Shown here: positions 21,649-37,000 of the stretch, one piece after another
Layout of the letters: the number at the start of each line of letters is the position of its first letter
Numbering within the stretch: position 1 is the first letter of the stretch
Origin: Siphonodentalium dalli
Taxonomy: Eukaryota; Mollusca; Scaphopoda; Gadilida; Siphonodentaliidae
NCBI GenBank assembly: GCA_032622095.1
Contig: CP136069.1
Span: forward strand, 51,570,760 to 51,634,759
Reading direction: 5' to 3'
DNA length: 64,000 nt
Program-made: the position numbers and the translations under genes
Notes under the pieces: generated by a model
Seen by the model: the letters and a program-made list of their open reading frames with translations, nothing else
Told to the model about the DNA's origin: nothing
Databases searched by the model: none

Positions 21649-24600
21649 ATACAAGAGGACAACAGAGTACAATCAAATAGAGGTTTGCCAACTATGGGCC
21701 GTAACTCCTCAGGGAAAGCGCGGACACAAGTTTTGATGCCCGTGGGCAGTAGGGCATATCGAGGTGTGCATACGGTCCAATTTTCGATGCTCTGCTCCTT
21801 ATAATTTCCGAGATAATAAAATGACATTTTTTCAGATAAAGGGAGATAACTCCTCGGGGAAAACGCGGACAATATTCTTTATGCGACGATGGCATACAAC
21901 TCTTTGACCCCAAGATACGTGCCAAGTTTTAATATGCTACTCCTGGTACTTTTCGAGTAATAAGGGTTGCAAAAGTGTCCAGTATAAGAATAATAATAAC
22001 AATGAAAAATTATCGAAAAAGGGCCATAACTCTGTCAAAAGATATTGGACCAACATCCGGATACCATTATTTTTAGTAGACCTTAGATGCCTATATTCGC
22101 TAGAGATTTCGCGGTCCTCCTCCCATTAGTTTCTAAGTATTTCCAATTAAACAGAAAACGGCCGCAGTAGAAAAACAATATACTTCCTTGGTTACACCAT
22201 GGAAGTATAATAATAGGGAAAATCATGAGTGGAAAGAATCACAGTTTAGGGACGGAAAATATGAAGTATGGTGAGTATATGTTGTCCTAACATGTGTAGG
22301 TTGATCTCAAGTGTTTGAACGTGACCCCACCCCTGCCTCGAAATTGGGTGACGGGATTGGGAAAACATCAACCCTGGCACAAAATGCGAAGTTTGAGGGC
22401 CCGTAACTCCGTTAGTTTCCAACGGATTTAAAAATTGTTTCCAGTTTTGCGATCTGCCGCTGACATAGATTGCATAACACAAGTTTCATCTGATTCGGAC
22501 CCGAATAACACTTTGGTTATTGGAAAGCATATGGGCCCAAATTCAAAATTGGATGGCCAAAATCTCCGCCATTTTCACACGGATTTACGATCTGTTTTCA
22601 GCATCGTGATCAACGTATATGGTAAATGTTACATTCCAAGTTTCATCTGATTCGGAGAAGAATAAAAAAATGGTACCGCGGACTACCCCTCCCCTGACCC
22701 ACAATACTAAACCGACACTGGCAAAATTACACCCACCGCGTGCCCTCTTCAGTCCGTACGTATTTTCGTATCAGATGACATCCTATGTTCGATATCTTCG
22801 GAGGAGATGTGTACACAAGCACATGGGTCCAAAATCGCAAAGTTTGAGGGCCCGCAATTCCGTCAGTTTTCGATGGATTTTCGAAATTCTTTCAATTTCT
22901 AGATCGGCTCATGTTGCAGATGTTATATTCCAAGTTTCATCTGATTCGGAGAAGAATTAAAAATTGGTACCACGGACCACCCCTCCCCAGACCCACAATA
23001 ATGAACAGACACTGGCAAAATTTGGCCCACCGCGTGCCCTCTTCCGTCCGCACACGTTGGCGTATCAGATGTCATCCTATGTTCGATATCTTCGGAGGAG
23101 ATGTGTACACAAGCACATGGGCCCAAATTGCAAACTTTGAGGGCCCGTAACTCTTGCATTTCTTCTCGGATTTCAAAAATCCTTTCCGGTATGGGTTTGT
23201 TTTCGTTCGGGAAATACATAAACTTAAATAGATGAATGTCAATAAAAAATTTATTTTGCGAAAATCTTGCCCCCCACCCCAGTGTCAAAATATATGTCCG
23301 ACCCTGTCAAATTTTCCTTCTCTGACTAAACTGACAACTGTCAACTCGACTATGAAAACCACATGCAGTTATCTGGAATGATACAAGAGGACAACAGAGT
23401 ACAATCAAATAGAGGTTTGCCAACTATGGGCCGTAACTCCTCAGGGAAAGCGCGGACACAAGTTTTGATGCCCGTGGGCAGTAGGGCATATCGAGGTGTG
23501 CATACGGTCCAATTTTCGATGCTCTGCTCCTTATAATTTCCGAGATAATAAAATGACATTTTTTCAGATAAAGGGAGATAACTCCTCGGGGAAAACGCGG
23601 ACAATATTCTTTATGCGACGATGGCATACAACTCTTTGACCCCAAGATACGTGCCAAGTTTTAATATGCTACTCCTGGTACTTTTCGAGTAATAAGGGTT
23701 GCAAAAGTGTCCAGTATAAGAATAATAATAACAATGAAAAATTATCGAAAAAGGGCCATAACTCTGTCAAAAGATATTGGACCAAAATCCGGATACCATT
23801 ATTTTTAGTAGACCTTAGATGCCTATATTCGCTAGAGATTTCGCGGTCCTCCTCCCATTAGTTTCTAAGTATTTCCAATTAAACAGAAAACGGCCGCAGT
23901 AGAAAAACAATATACTTCCTTGGTTACACCATGGAAGTATAATAATAGGGAAAATCATGAGTGGAAAGAATCACAGTTTAGGGACGGAAAATATGAAGTA
24001 TGGTGAGTATATGTTGTCCTAACATGTGTAGGTTGATCTCAAGTGTTTGAACGTGACCCCACCCCTGCCTCGAAATTGGGTGACGGGATTGGGAAAACAT
24101 CAACCCTGGCACAAAATGCGAAGTTTGAGGGCCCGTAACTCCGTTAGTTTCCAACGGATTTAAAAATTGTTTCCAGTTTTGCGATCTGCCGCTGACATAG
24201 ATTGCATAACACAAGTTTCATCTGATTCGGACCCGAATAACACTTTGGTTATTGGAAAGCATATGGGCCCAAATTCAAAATTGGATGGCCAAAATCTCCG
24301 CCATTTTCACACGGATTTACGATCTGTTTTCAGCATCGTGATCAACGTATATGGTAAATGTTACATTCCAAGTTTCATCTGATTCGGAGAAGAATAAAAA
24401 AATGGTACCGCGGACTACCCCTCCCCTGACCCACAATACTAAACCGACACTGGCAAAATTACACCCACCGCGTGCCCTCTTCAGTCCGTACGTATTTTCG
24501 TATCAGATGACATCCTATGTTCGATATCTTCGGAGGAGATGTGTACACAAGCACATGGGTCCAAAATCGCAAAGTTTGAGGGCCCGCAATTCCGTCAGTT

Positions 24601-25066
24601 TTCGATGGATTTTCGAAATTCTTTCAATTTCTAGATCGGCTCATGTTGCAGATGTTATATTCCAAGTTTCATCTGATTCGGAGAAGAATTAAAAATTGGT
24701 ACCACGGACCACCCCTCCCCAGACCCACAATAATGAACAGACACTGGCAAAATTTGGCCCACCGCGTGCCCTCTTCCGTCCGCACACGTTGGCGTATCAG
24801 ATGTCATCCTATGTTCGATATCTTCGGAGGAGATGTGTACACAAGCACATGGGCCCAAATTGCAAACTTTGAGGGCCCGTAACTCTTGCATTTCTTCTCG
24901 GATTTCAAAAATCCTTTCCGGTATGGGTTTGTTTTCGTTCGGGAAATACATAAACTTAAATAGATGAATGTCAATAAAAAATTTATTTTGCGAAAATCTT
25001 GCCCCCCACCCCAGTGTCAAAATATATGTCCGACCCTGTCAAATTTTCCTTCTCTGACTAAACTGA

Positions 25067-25068
25067 AT
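25067..25068. other. 43-bp deletion variant, unit 5 of the array
   Basis: Same breakpoints as in unit 3, with an undeleted unit 4 between them. The shared breakpoints argue for spread by unequal exchange or conversion rather than two independent events. Confidence 0.85.
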
Positions 25069-28000
25069 GATACAAGAGGACAACAGAGTACAATCAAATA
25101 GAGGTTTGCCAACTATGGGCCGTAACTCCTCAGGGAAAGCGCGGACACAAGTTTTGATGCCCGTGGGCAGTAGGGCATATCGAGGTGTGCATACGGTCCA
25201 ATTTTCGATGCTCTGCTCCTTATAATTTCCGAGATAATAAAATGACATTTTTTCAGATAAAGGGAGATAACTCCTCGGGGAAAACGCGGACAATATTCTT
25301 TATGCGACGATGGCATACAACTCTTTGACCCCAAGATACGTGCCAAGTTTGAATATGCTACTCCTGGTACTTTTCGAGTAATAAGGGTTGCAAAAGTGTC
25401 CAGTATAAGAATAATAATAACAATGAAAAATTATCGAAAAAGGGCCATAACTCTGTCAAAAGATATTGGACCAACATCCGGATACCATTATTTTTAGTAG
25501 ACCTTAGATGCCTATATTCGCTAGAGATTTCGCGGTCCTCCTCCCATTAGTTTCTAAGTATTTCCAATTAAACAGAAAACGGCCGCAGTAGAAAAACAAT
25601 ATACTTCCTTGGTTACACCATGGAAGTATAATAATAGGGAAAATCATGAGTGGAAAGAATCACAGTTTAGGGACGGAAAATATGAAGTATGGTGAGTATA
25701 TGTTGTCCTAACATGTGTAGGTTGATCTCAAGTGTTTGAACGTGACCCCACCCCTGCCTCGAAATTGGGTGACGGGATTGGGAAAACATCAACCCTGGCA
25801 CAAAATGCGAAGTTTGAGGGCCCGTAACTCCGTTAGTTTCCAACGGATTTAAAAATTGTTTCCAGTTTTGCGATCTGCCGCTGACATAGATTGCATAACA
25901 CAAGTTTCATCTGATTCGGACCCGAATAACACTTTGGTTATTGGAAAGCATATGGGCCCAAATTCAAAATTGGATGGCCAAAATCTCCGCCATTTTCACA
26001 CGGATTTACGATCTGTTTTCAGCATCGTGATCAACGTATATGGTAAATGTTACATTCCAAGTTTCATCTGATTCGGAGAAGAATAAAAAAATGGTACCGC
26101 GGACTACCCCTCCCCTGACCCACAATACTAAACCGACACTGGCAAAATTACACCCACCGCGTGCCCTCTTCAGTCCGTACGTATTTTCGTATCAGATGAC
26201 ATCCTATGTTCGATATCTTCGGAGGAGATGTGTACACAAGCACATGGGTCCAAAATCGCAAAGTTTGAGGGCCCGCAATTCCGTCAGTTTTCGATGGATT
26301 TTCGAAATTCTTTCAATTTCTAGATCGGCTCATGTTGCAGATGTTATATTCCAAGTTTCATCTGATTCGGAGAAGAATTAAAAATTGGTACCACGGACCA
26401 CCCCTCCCCAGACCCACAATAATGAACAGACACTGGCAAAATTTGGCCCACCGCGTGCCCTCTTCCGTCCGCACACGTTGGCGTATCAGATGTCATCCTA
26501 TGTTCGATATCTTCGGAGGAGATGTGTACACAAGCACATGGGCCCAAATTGCAAACTTTGAGGGCCCGTAACTCTTGCATTTCTTCTCGGATTTCAAAAA
26601 TCCTTTCCGGTATGGGTTTGTTTTCGTTCGGGAAATACATAAACTTAAATAGATGAATGTCAATAAAAAATTTATTTTGCGAAAATCTTGCCCCCCACCC
26701 CAGTGTCAAAATATATGTCCGACCCTGTCAAATTTTCCTTCTCTGACTAAACTGACAACTGTCAACTCGACTATGAAAACCACATGCAGTTATCTGGAAT
26801 GATACAAGAGGACAACAGAGTACAATCAAATAGAGGTTTGCCAACTATGGGCCGTAACTCCTCAGGGAAAGCGCGGACACAAGTTTTGATGCCCGTGGGC
26901 AGTAGGGCATATCGAGGTGTGCATACGGTCCAATTTTCGATGCTCTGCTCCTTATAATTTCCGAGATAATAAAATGACATTTTTTCAGATAAAGGGAGAT
27001 AACTCCTCGGGGAAAACGCGGACAATATTCTTTATGCGACGATGGCATACAACTCTTTGACCCCAAGATACGTGCCAAGTTTTAATATGCTACTCCTGGT
27101 ACTTTTCGAGTAATAAGGGTTGCAAAAGTGTCCAGTATAAGAATAATAATAACAATGAAAAATTATCGAAAAAGGGCCATAACTCTGTCAAAAGATATTG
27201 GACCAACATCCGGATACCATTATTTTTAGTAGACCTTAGATGCCTATATTCGCTAGAGATTTCGCGGTCCTCCTCCCATTAGTTTCTAAGTATTTCCAAT
27301 TAAACAGAAAACGGCCGCAGTAGAAAAACAATATACTTCCTTGGTTACACCATGGAAGTATAATAATAGGGAAAATCATGAGTGGAAAGAATCACAGTTT
27401 AGGGACGGAAAATATGAAGTATGGTGAGTATATGTTGTCCTAACATGTGTAGGTTGATCTCAAGTGTTTGAACGTGACCCCACCCCTGCCTCGAAATTGG
27501 GTGACGGGATTGGGAAAACATCAACCCTGGCACAAAATGCGAAGTTTGAGGGCCCGTAACTCCGTTAGTTTCCAACGGATTTAAAAATTGTTTCCAGTTT
27601 TGCGATCTGCCGCTGACATAGATTGCATAACACAAGTTTCATCTGATTCGGACCCGAATAACACTTTGGTTATTGGAAAGCATATGGGCCCAAATTCAAA
27701 ATTGGATGGCCAAAATCTCCGCCATTTTCACACGGATTTACGATCTGTTTTCAGCATCGTGATCAACGTATATGGTAAATGTTACATTCCAAGTTTCATC
27801 TGATTCGGAGAAGAATAAAAAAATGGTACCGCGGACTACCCCTCCCCTGACCCACAATACTAAACCGACACTGGCAAAATTACACCCACCGCGTGCCCTC
27901 TTCAGTCCGTACGTATTTTCGTATCAGATGACATCCTATGTTCGATATCTTCGGAGGAGATGTGTACACAAGCACATGGGTCCAAAATCGCAAAGTTTGA

Positions 28001-31000
28001 GGGCCCGCAATTCCGTCAGTTTTCGATGGATTTTCGAAATTCTTTCAATTTCTAGATCGGCTCATGTTGCAGATGTTATATTCCAAGTTTCATCTGATTC
28101 GGAGAAGAATTAAAAATTGGTACCACGGACCACCCCTCCCCAGACCCACAATAATGAACAGACACTGGCAAAATTTGGCCCACCGCGTGCCCTCTTCCGT
28201 CCGCACACGTTGGCGTATCAGATGTCATCCTATGTTCGATATCTTCGGAGGAGATGTGTACACAAGCACATGGGCCCAAATTGCAAACTTTGAGGGCCCG
28301 TAACTCTTGCATTTCTTCTCGGATTTCAAAAATCCTTTCCGGTATGGGTTTGTTTTCGTTCGGGAAATACATAAACTTAAATAGATGAATGTCAATAAAA
28401 AATTTATTTTGCGAAAATCTTGCCCCCCACCCCAGTGTCAAAATATATGTCCGACCCTGTCAAATTTTCCTTCTCTGACTAAACTGACAACTGTCAACTC
28501 GACTATGAAAACCACATGCAGTTATCTGGAATGATACAAGAGGACAACAGAGTACAATCAAATAGAGGTTTGCCAACTATGGGCCGTAACTCCTCAGGGA
28601 AAGCGCGGACACAAGTTTTGATGCCCGTGGGCAGTAGGGCATATCGAGGTGTGCATACGGTCCAATTTTCGATGCTCTGCTCCTTATAATTTCCGAGATA
28701 ATAAAATGACATTTTTTCAGATAAAGGGAGATAACTCCTCGGGGAAAACGCGGACAATATTCTTTATGCGACGATGGCATACAACTCTTTGACCCCAAGA
28801 TACGTGCCAAGTTTTAATATGCTACTCCTGGTACTTTTCGAGTAATAAGGGTTGCAAAAGTGTCCAGTATAAGAATAATAATAACAATGAAAAATTATCG
28901 AAAAAGGGCCATAACTCTGTCAAAAGATATTGGACCAACATCCGGATACCATTATTTTTAGTAGACCTTAGATGCCTATATTCGCTAGAGATTTCGCGGT
29001 CCTCCTCCCATTAGTTTCTAAGTATTTCCAATTAAACAGAAAACGGCCGCAGTAGAAAAACAATATACTTCCTTGGTTACACCATGGAAGTATAATAATA
29101 GGGAAAATCATGAGTGGAAAGAATCACAGTTTAGGGACGGAAAATATGAAGTATGGTGAGTATATGTTGTCCTAACATGTGTAGGTTGATCTCAAGTGTT
29201 TGAACGTGACCCCACCCCTGCCTCGAAATTGGGTGACGGGATTGGGAAAACATCAACCCTGGCACAAAATGCGAAGTTTGAGGGCCCGTAACTCCGTTAG
29301 TTTCCAACGGATTTAAAAATTGTTTCCAGTTTTGCGATCTGCCGCTGACATAGATTGCATAACACAAGTTTCATCTGATTCGGACCCGAATAACACTTTG
29401 GTTATTGGAAAGCATATGGGCCCAAATTCAAAATTGGATGGCCAAAATCTCCGCCATTTTCACACGGATTTACGATCTGTTTTCAGCATCGTGATCAACG
29501 TATATGGTAAATGTTACATTCCAAGTTTCATCTGATTCGGAGAAGAATAAAAAAATGGTACCGCGGACTACCCCTCCCCTGACCCACAATACTAAACCGA
29601 CACTGGCAAAATTACACCCACCGCGTGCCCTCTTCAGTCCGTACGTATTTTCGTATCAGATGACATCCTATGTTCGATATCTTCGGAGGAGATGTGTACA
29701 CAAGCACATGGGTCCAAAATCGCAAAGTTTGAGGGCCCGCAATTCCGTCAGTTTTCGATGGATTTTCGAAATTCTTTCAATTTCTAGATCGGCTCATGTT
29801 GCAGATGTTATATTCCAAGTTTCATCTGATTCGGAGAAGAATTAAAAATTGGTACCACGGACCACCCCTCCCCAGACCCACAATAATGAACAGACACTGG
29901 CAAAATTTGGCCCACCGCGTGCCCTCTTCCGTCCGCACACGTTGGCGTATCAGATGTCATCCTATGTTCGATATCTTCGGAGGAGATGTGTACACAAGCA
30001 CATGGGCCCAAATTGCAAACTTTGAGGGCCCGTAACTCTTGCATTTCTTCTCGGATTTCAAAAATCCTTTCCGGTATGGGTTTGTTTTCGTTCGGGAAAT
30101 ACATAAACTTAAATAGATGAATGTCAATAAAAAATTTATTTTGCGAAAATCTTGCCCCCCACCCCAGTGTCAAAATATATGTCCGACCCTGTCAAATTTT
30201 CCTTCTCTGACTAAACTGACAACTGTCAACTCGACTATGAAAACCACATGCAGTTATCTGGAATGATACAAGAGGACAACAGAGTACAATCAAATAGAGG
30301 TTTGCCAACTATGGGCCGTAACTCCTCAGGGAAAGCGCGGACACAAGTTTTGATGCCCGTGGGCAGTAGGGCATATCGAGGTGTGCATACGGTCCAATTT
30401 TCGATGCTCTGCTCCTTATAATTTCCGAGATAATAAAATGACATTTTTTCAGATAAAGGGAGATAACTCCTCGGGGAAAACGCGGACAATATTCTTTATG
30501 CGACGATGGCATACAACTCTTTGACCCCAAGATACGTGCCAAGTTTTAATATGCTACTCCTGGTACTTTTCGAGTAATAAGGGTTGCAAAAGTGTCCAGT
30601 ATAAGAATAATAATAACAATGAAAAATTATCGAAAAAGGGCCATAACTCTGTCAAAAGATATTGGACCAACATCCGGATACCATTATTTTTAGTAGACCT
30701 TAGATGCCTATATTCGCTAGAGATTTCGCGGTCCTCCTCCCATTAGTTTCTAAGTATTTCCAATTAAACAGAAAACGGCCGCAGTAGAAAAACAATATAC
30801 TTCCTTGGTTACACCATGGAAGTATAATAATAGGGAAAATCATGAGTGGAAAGAATCACAGTTTAGGGACGGAAAATATGAAGTATGGTGAGTATATGTT
30901 GTCCTAACATGTGTAGGTTGATCTCAAGTGTTTGAACGTGACCCCACCCCTGCCTCGAAATTGGGTGACGGGATTGGGAAAACATCAACCCTGGCACAAA

Positions 31001-34000
31001 ATGCGAAGTTTGAGGGCCCGTAACTCCGTTAGTTTCCAACGGATTTAAAAATTGTTTCCAGTTTTGCGATCTGCCGCTGACATAGATTGCATAACACAAG
31101 TTTCATCTGATTCGGACCCGAATAACACTTTGGTTATTGGAAAGCATATGGGCCCAAATTCAAAATTGGATGGCCAAAATCTCCGCCATTTTCACACGGA
31201 TTTACGATCTGTTTTCAGCATCGTGATCAACGTATATGGTAAATGTTACATTCCAAGTTTCATCTGATTCGGAGAAGAATAAAAAAATGGTACCGCGGAC
31301 TACCCCTCCCCTGACCCACAATACTAAACCGACACTGGCAAAATTACACCCACCGCGTGCCCTCTTCAGTCCGTACGTATTTTCGTATCAGATGACATCC
31401 TATGTTCGATATCTTCGGAGGAGATGTGTACACAAGCACATGGGTCCAAAATCGCAAAGTTTGAGGGCCCGCAATTCCGTCAGTTTTCGATGGATTTTCG
31501 AAATTCTTTCAATTTCTAGATCGGCTCATGTTGCAGATGTTATATTCCAAGTTTCATCTGATTCGGAGAAGAATTAAAAATTGGTACCACGGACCACCCC
31601 TCCCCAGACCCACAATAATGAACAGACACTGGCAAAATTTGGCCCACCGCGTGCCCTCTTCCGTCCGCACACGTTGGCGTATCAGATGTCATCCTATGTT
31701 CGATATCTTCGGAGGAGATGTGTACACAAGCACATGGGCCCAAATTGCAAACTTTGAGGGCCCGTAACTCTTGCATTTCTTCTCGGATTTCAAAAATCCT
31801 TTCCGGTATGGGTTTGTTTTCGTTCGGGAAATACATAAACTTAAATAGATGAATGTCAATAAAAAATTTATTTTGCGAAAATCTTGCCCCCCACCCCAGT
31901 GTCAAAATATATGTCCGACCCTGTCAAATTTTCCTTCTCTGACTAAACTGACAACTGTCAACTCGACTATGAAAACCACATGCAGTTATCTGGAATGATA
32001 CAAGAGGACAACAGAGTACAATCAAATAGAGGTTTGCCAACTATGGGCCGTAACTCCTCAGGGAAAGCGCGGACACAAGTTTTGATGCCCGTGGGCAGTA
32101 GGGCATATCGAGGTGTGCATACGGTCCAATTTTCGATGCTCTGCTCCTTATAATTTCCGAGATAATAAAATGACATTTTTCAGATAAAGGGAGATAACTC
32201 CTCGGGGAAAACGCGGACAATATTCTTTATGCGACGATGGCATACAACTCTTTGACCCCAAGATACGTGCCAAGTTTTAATATGCTACTCCTGGTACTTT
32301 TCGAGTAATAAGGGTTGCAAAAGTGTCCAGTATAAGAATAATAATAACAATGAAAAATTATCGAAAAAGGGCCATAACTCTGTCAAAAGATATTGGACCA
32401 AAATCCGGATACCATTATTTTTAGTAGACCTTAGATGCCTATATTCGCTAGAGATTTCGCGGTCCTCCTCCCATTAGTTTCTAAGTATTTCCAATTAAAC
32501 AGAAAACGGCCGCAGTAGAAAAACAATATACTTCCTTGGTTACACCATGGAAGTATAATAATAGGGAAAATCATGAGTGGAAAGAATCACAGTTTAGGGA
32601 CGGAAAATATGAAGTATGGTGAGTATATGTTGTCCTAACATGTGTAGGTTGATCTCAAGTGTTTGAACGTGACCCCACCCCTGCCTCGAAATTGGGTGAC
32701 GGGATTGGGAAAACATCAACCCTGGCACAAAATGCGAAGTTTGAGGGCCCGTAACTCCGTTAGTTTCCAACGGATTTAAAAATTGTTTCCAGTTTTGCGA
32801 TCTGCCGCTGACATAGATTGCATAACACAAGTTTCATCTGATTCGGACCCGAATAACACTTTGGTTATTGGAAAGCATATGGGCCCAAATTCAAAATTGG
32901 ATGGCCAAAATCTCCGCCATTTTCACACGGATTTACGATCTGTTTTCAGCATCGTGATCAACGTATATGGTAAATGTTACATTCCAAGTTTCATCTGATT
33001 CGGAGAAGAATAAAAAAATGGTACCGCGGACTACCCCTCCCCTGACCCACAATACTAAACCGACACTGGCAAAATTACACCCACCGCGTGCCCTCTTCAG
33101 TCCGTACGTATTTTCGTATCAGATGACATCCTATGTTCGATATCTTCGGAGGAGATGTGTACACAAGCACATGGGTCCAAAATCGCAAAGTTTGAGGGCC
33201 CGCAATTCCGTCAGTTTTCGATGGATTTTCGAAATTCTTTCAATTTCTAGATCGGCTCATGTTGCAGATGTTATATTCCAAGTTTCATCTGATTCGGAGA
33301 AGAATTAAAAATTGGTACCACGGACCACCCCTCCCCAGACCCACAATAATGAACAGACACTGGCAAAATTTGGCCCACCGCGTGCCCTCTTCCGTCCGCA
33401 CACGTTGGCGTATCAGATGTCATCCTATGTTCGATATCTTCGGAGGAGATGTGTACACAAGCACATGGGCCCAAATTGCAAACTTTGAGGGCCCGTAACT
33501 CTTGCATTTCTTCTCGGATTTCAAAAATCCTTTCCGGTATGGGTTTGTTTTCGTTCGGGAAATACATAAACTTAAATAGATGAATGTCAATAAAAAATTT
33601 ATTTTGCGAAAATCTTGCCCCCCACCCCAGTGTCAAAATATATGTCCGACCCTGTCAAATTTTCCTTCTCTGACTAAACTGACAACTGTCAACTCGACTA
33701 TGAAAACCACATGCAGTTATCTGGAATGATACAAGAGGACAACAGAGTACAATCAAATAGAGGTTTGCCAACTATGGGCCGTAACTCCTCAGGGAAAGCG
33801 CGGACACAAGTTTTGATGCCCGTGGGCAGTAGGGCATATCGAGGTGTGCATACGGTCCAATTTTCGATGCTCTGCTCCTTATAATTTCCGAGATAATAAA
33901 ATGACATTTTTTCAGATAAAGGGAGATAACTCCTCGGGGAAAACGCGGACAATATTCTTTATGCGACGATGGCATACAACTCTTTGACCCCAAGATACGT

Positions 34001-37000
34001 GCCAAGTTTTAATATGCTACTCCTGGTACTTTTCGAGTAATAAGGGTTGCAAAAGTGTCCAGTATAAGAATAATAATAACAATGAAAAATTATCGAAAAA
34101 GGGCCATAACTCTGTCAAAAGATATTGGACCAACATCCGGATACCATTATTTTTAGTAGACCTTAGATGCCTATATTCGCTAGAGATTTCGCGGTCCTCC
34201 TCCCATTAGTTTCTAAGTATTTCCAATTAAACAGAAAACGGCCCCAGTAGAAAAACAATATACTTCCTTGGTTACACCATGGAAGTATAATAATAGGGAA
34301 AATCATGAGTGGAAAGAATCACAGTTTAGGGACGGAAAATATGAAGTATGGTGAGTATATGTTGTCCTAACATGTGTAGGTTGATCTCAAGTGTTTGAAC
34401 GTGACCCCACCCCTGCCTCGAAATTGGGTGACGGGATTGGGAAAACATCAACCCTGGCACAAAATGCGAAGTTTGAGGGCCCGTAACTCCGTTAGTTTCC
34501 AACGGATTTAAAAATTGTTTCCAGTTTTGCGATCTGCCGCTGACATAGATTGCATAACACAAGTTTCATCTGATTCGGACCCGAATAACACTTTGGTTAT
34601 TGGAAAGCATATGGGCCCAAATTCAAAATTGGATGGCCAAAATCTCCGCCATTTTCACACGGATTTACGATCTGTTTTCAGCATCGTGATCAACGTATAT
34701 GGTAAATGTTACATTCCAAGTTTCATCTGATTCGGAGAAGAATAAAAAAATGGTACCGCGGACTACCCCTCCCCTGACCCACAATACTAAACCGACACTG
34801 GCAAAATTACACCCACCGCGTGCCCTCTTCAGTCCGTACGTATTTTCGTATCAGATGACATCCTATGTTCGATATCTTCGGAGGAGATGTGTACACAAGC
34901 ACATGGGTCCAAAATCGCAAAGTTTGAGGGCCCGCAATTCCGTCAGTTTTCGATGGATTTTCGAAATTCTTTCAATTTCTAGATCGGCTCATGTTGCAGA
35001 TGTTATATTCCAAGTTTCATCTGATTCGGAGAAGAATTAAAAATTGGTACCACGGACCACCCCTCCCCAGACCCACAATAATGAACAGACACTGGCAAAA
35101 TTTGGCCCACCGCGTGCCCTCTTCCGTCCGCACACGTTGGCGTATCAGATGTCATCCTATGTTCGATATCTTCGGAGGAGATGTGTACACAAGCACATGG
35201 GCCCAAATTGCAAACTTTGAGGGCCCGTAACTCTTGCATTTCTTCTCGGATTTCAAAAATCCTTTCCGGTATGGGTTTGTTTTCGTTCGGGAAATACATA
35301 AACTTAAATAGATGAATGTCAATAAAAAATTTATTTTGCGAAAATCTTGCCCCCCACCCCAGTGTCAAAATATATGTCCGACCCTGTCAAATTTTCCTTC
35401 TCTGACTAAACTGACAACTGTCAACTCGACTATGAAAACCACATGCAGTTATCTGGAATGATACAAGAGGACAACAGAGTACAATCAAATAGAGGTTTGC
35501 CAACTATGGGCCGTAACTCCTCAGGGAAAGCGCGGACACAAGTTTTGATGCCCGTGGGCAGTAGGGCATATCGAGGTGTGCATACGGTCCAATTTTCGAT
35601 GCTCTGCTCCTTATAATTTCCGAGATAATAAAATGACATTTTTTCAGATAAAGGGAGATAACTCCTCGGGGAAAACGCGGACAATATTCTTTATGCGACG
35701 ATGGCATACAACTCTTTGACCCCAAGATACGTGCCAAGTTTTAATATGCTACTCCTGGTACTTTTCGAGTAATAAGGGTTGCAAAAGTGTCCAGTATAAG
35801 AATAATAATAACAATGAAAAATTATCGAAAAAGGGCCATAACTCTGTCAAAAGATATTGGACCAACATCCGGATACCATTATTTTTAGTAGACCTTAGAT
35901 GCCTATATTCGCTAGAGATTTCGCGGTCCTCCTCCCATTAGTTTCTAAGTATTTCCAATTAAACAGAAAACGGCCGCAGTAGAAAAACAATATACTTCCT
36001 TGGTTACACCATGGAAGTATAATAATAGGGAAAATCATGAGTGGAAAGAATCACAGTTTAGGGACGGAAAATATGAAGTATGGTGAGTATATGTTGTCCT
36101 AACATGTGTAGGTTGATCTCAAGTGTTTGAACGTGACCCCACCCCTGCCTCGAAATTGGGTGACGGGATTGGGAAAACATCAACCCTGGCACAAAATGCG
36201 AAGTTTGAGGGCCCGTAACTCCGTTAGTTTCCAACGGATTTAAAAATTGTTTCCAGTTTTGCGATCTGCCGCTGACATAGATTGCATAACACAAGTTTCA
36301 TCTGATTCGGACCCGAATAACACTTTGGTTATTGGAAAGCATATGGGCCCAAATTCAAAATTGGATGGCCAAAATCTCCGCCATTTTCACACGGATTTAC
36401 GATCTGTTTTCAGCATCGTGATCAACGTATATGGTAAATGTTACATTCCAAGTTTCATCTGATTCGGAGAAGAATAAAAAAATGGTACCGCGGACTACCC
36501 CTCCCCTGACCCACAATACTAAACCGACACTGGCAAAATTACACCCACCGCGTGCCCTCTTCAGTCCGTACGTATTTTCGTATCAGATGACATCCTATGT
36601 TCGATATCTTCGGAGGAGATGTGTACACAAGCACATGGGTCCAAAATCGCAAAGTTTGAGGGCCCGCAATTCCGTCAGTTTTCGATGGATTTTCGAAATT
36701 CTTTCAATTTCTAGATCGGCTCATGTTGCAGATGTTATATTCCAAGTTTCATCTGATTCGGAGAAGAATTAAAAATTGGTACCACGGACCACCCCTCCCC
36801 AGACCCACAATAATGAACAGACACTGGCAAAATTTGGCCCACCGCGTGCCCTCTTCCGTCCGCACACGTTGGCGTATCAGATGTCATCCTATGTTCGATA
36901 TCTTCGGAGGAGATGTGTACACAAGCACATGGGCCCAAATTGCAAACTTTGAGGGCCCGTAACTCTTGCATTTCTTCTCGGATTTCAAAAATCCTTTCCG

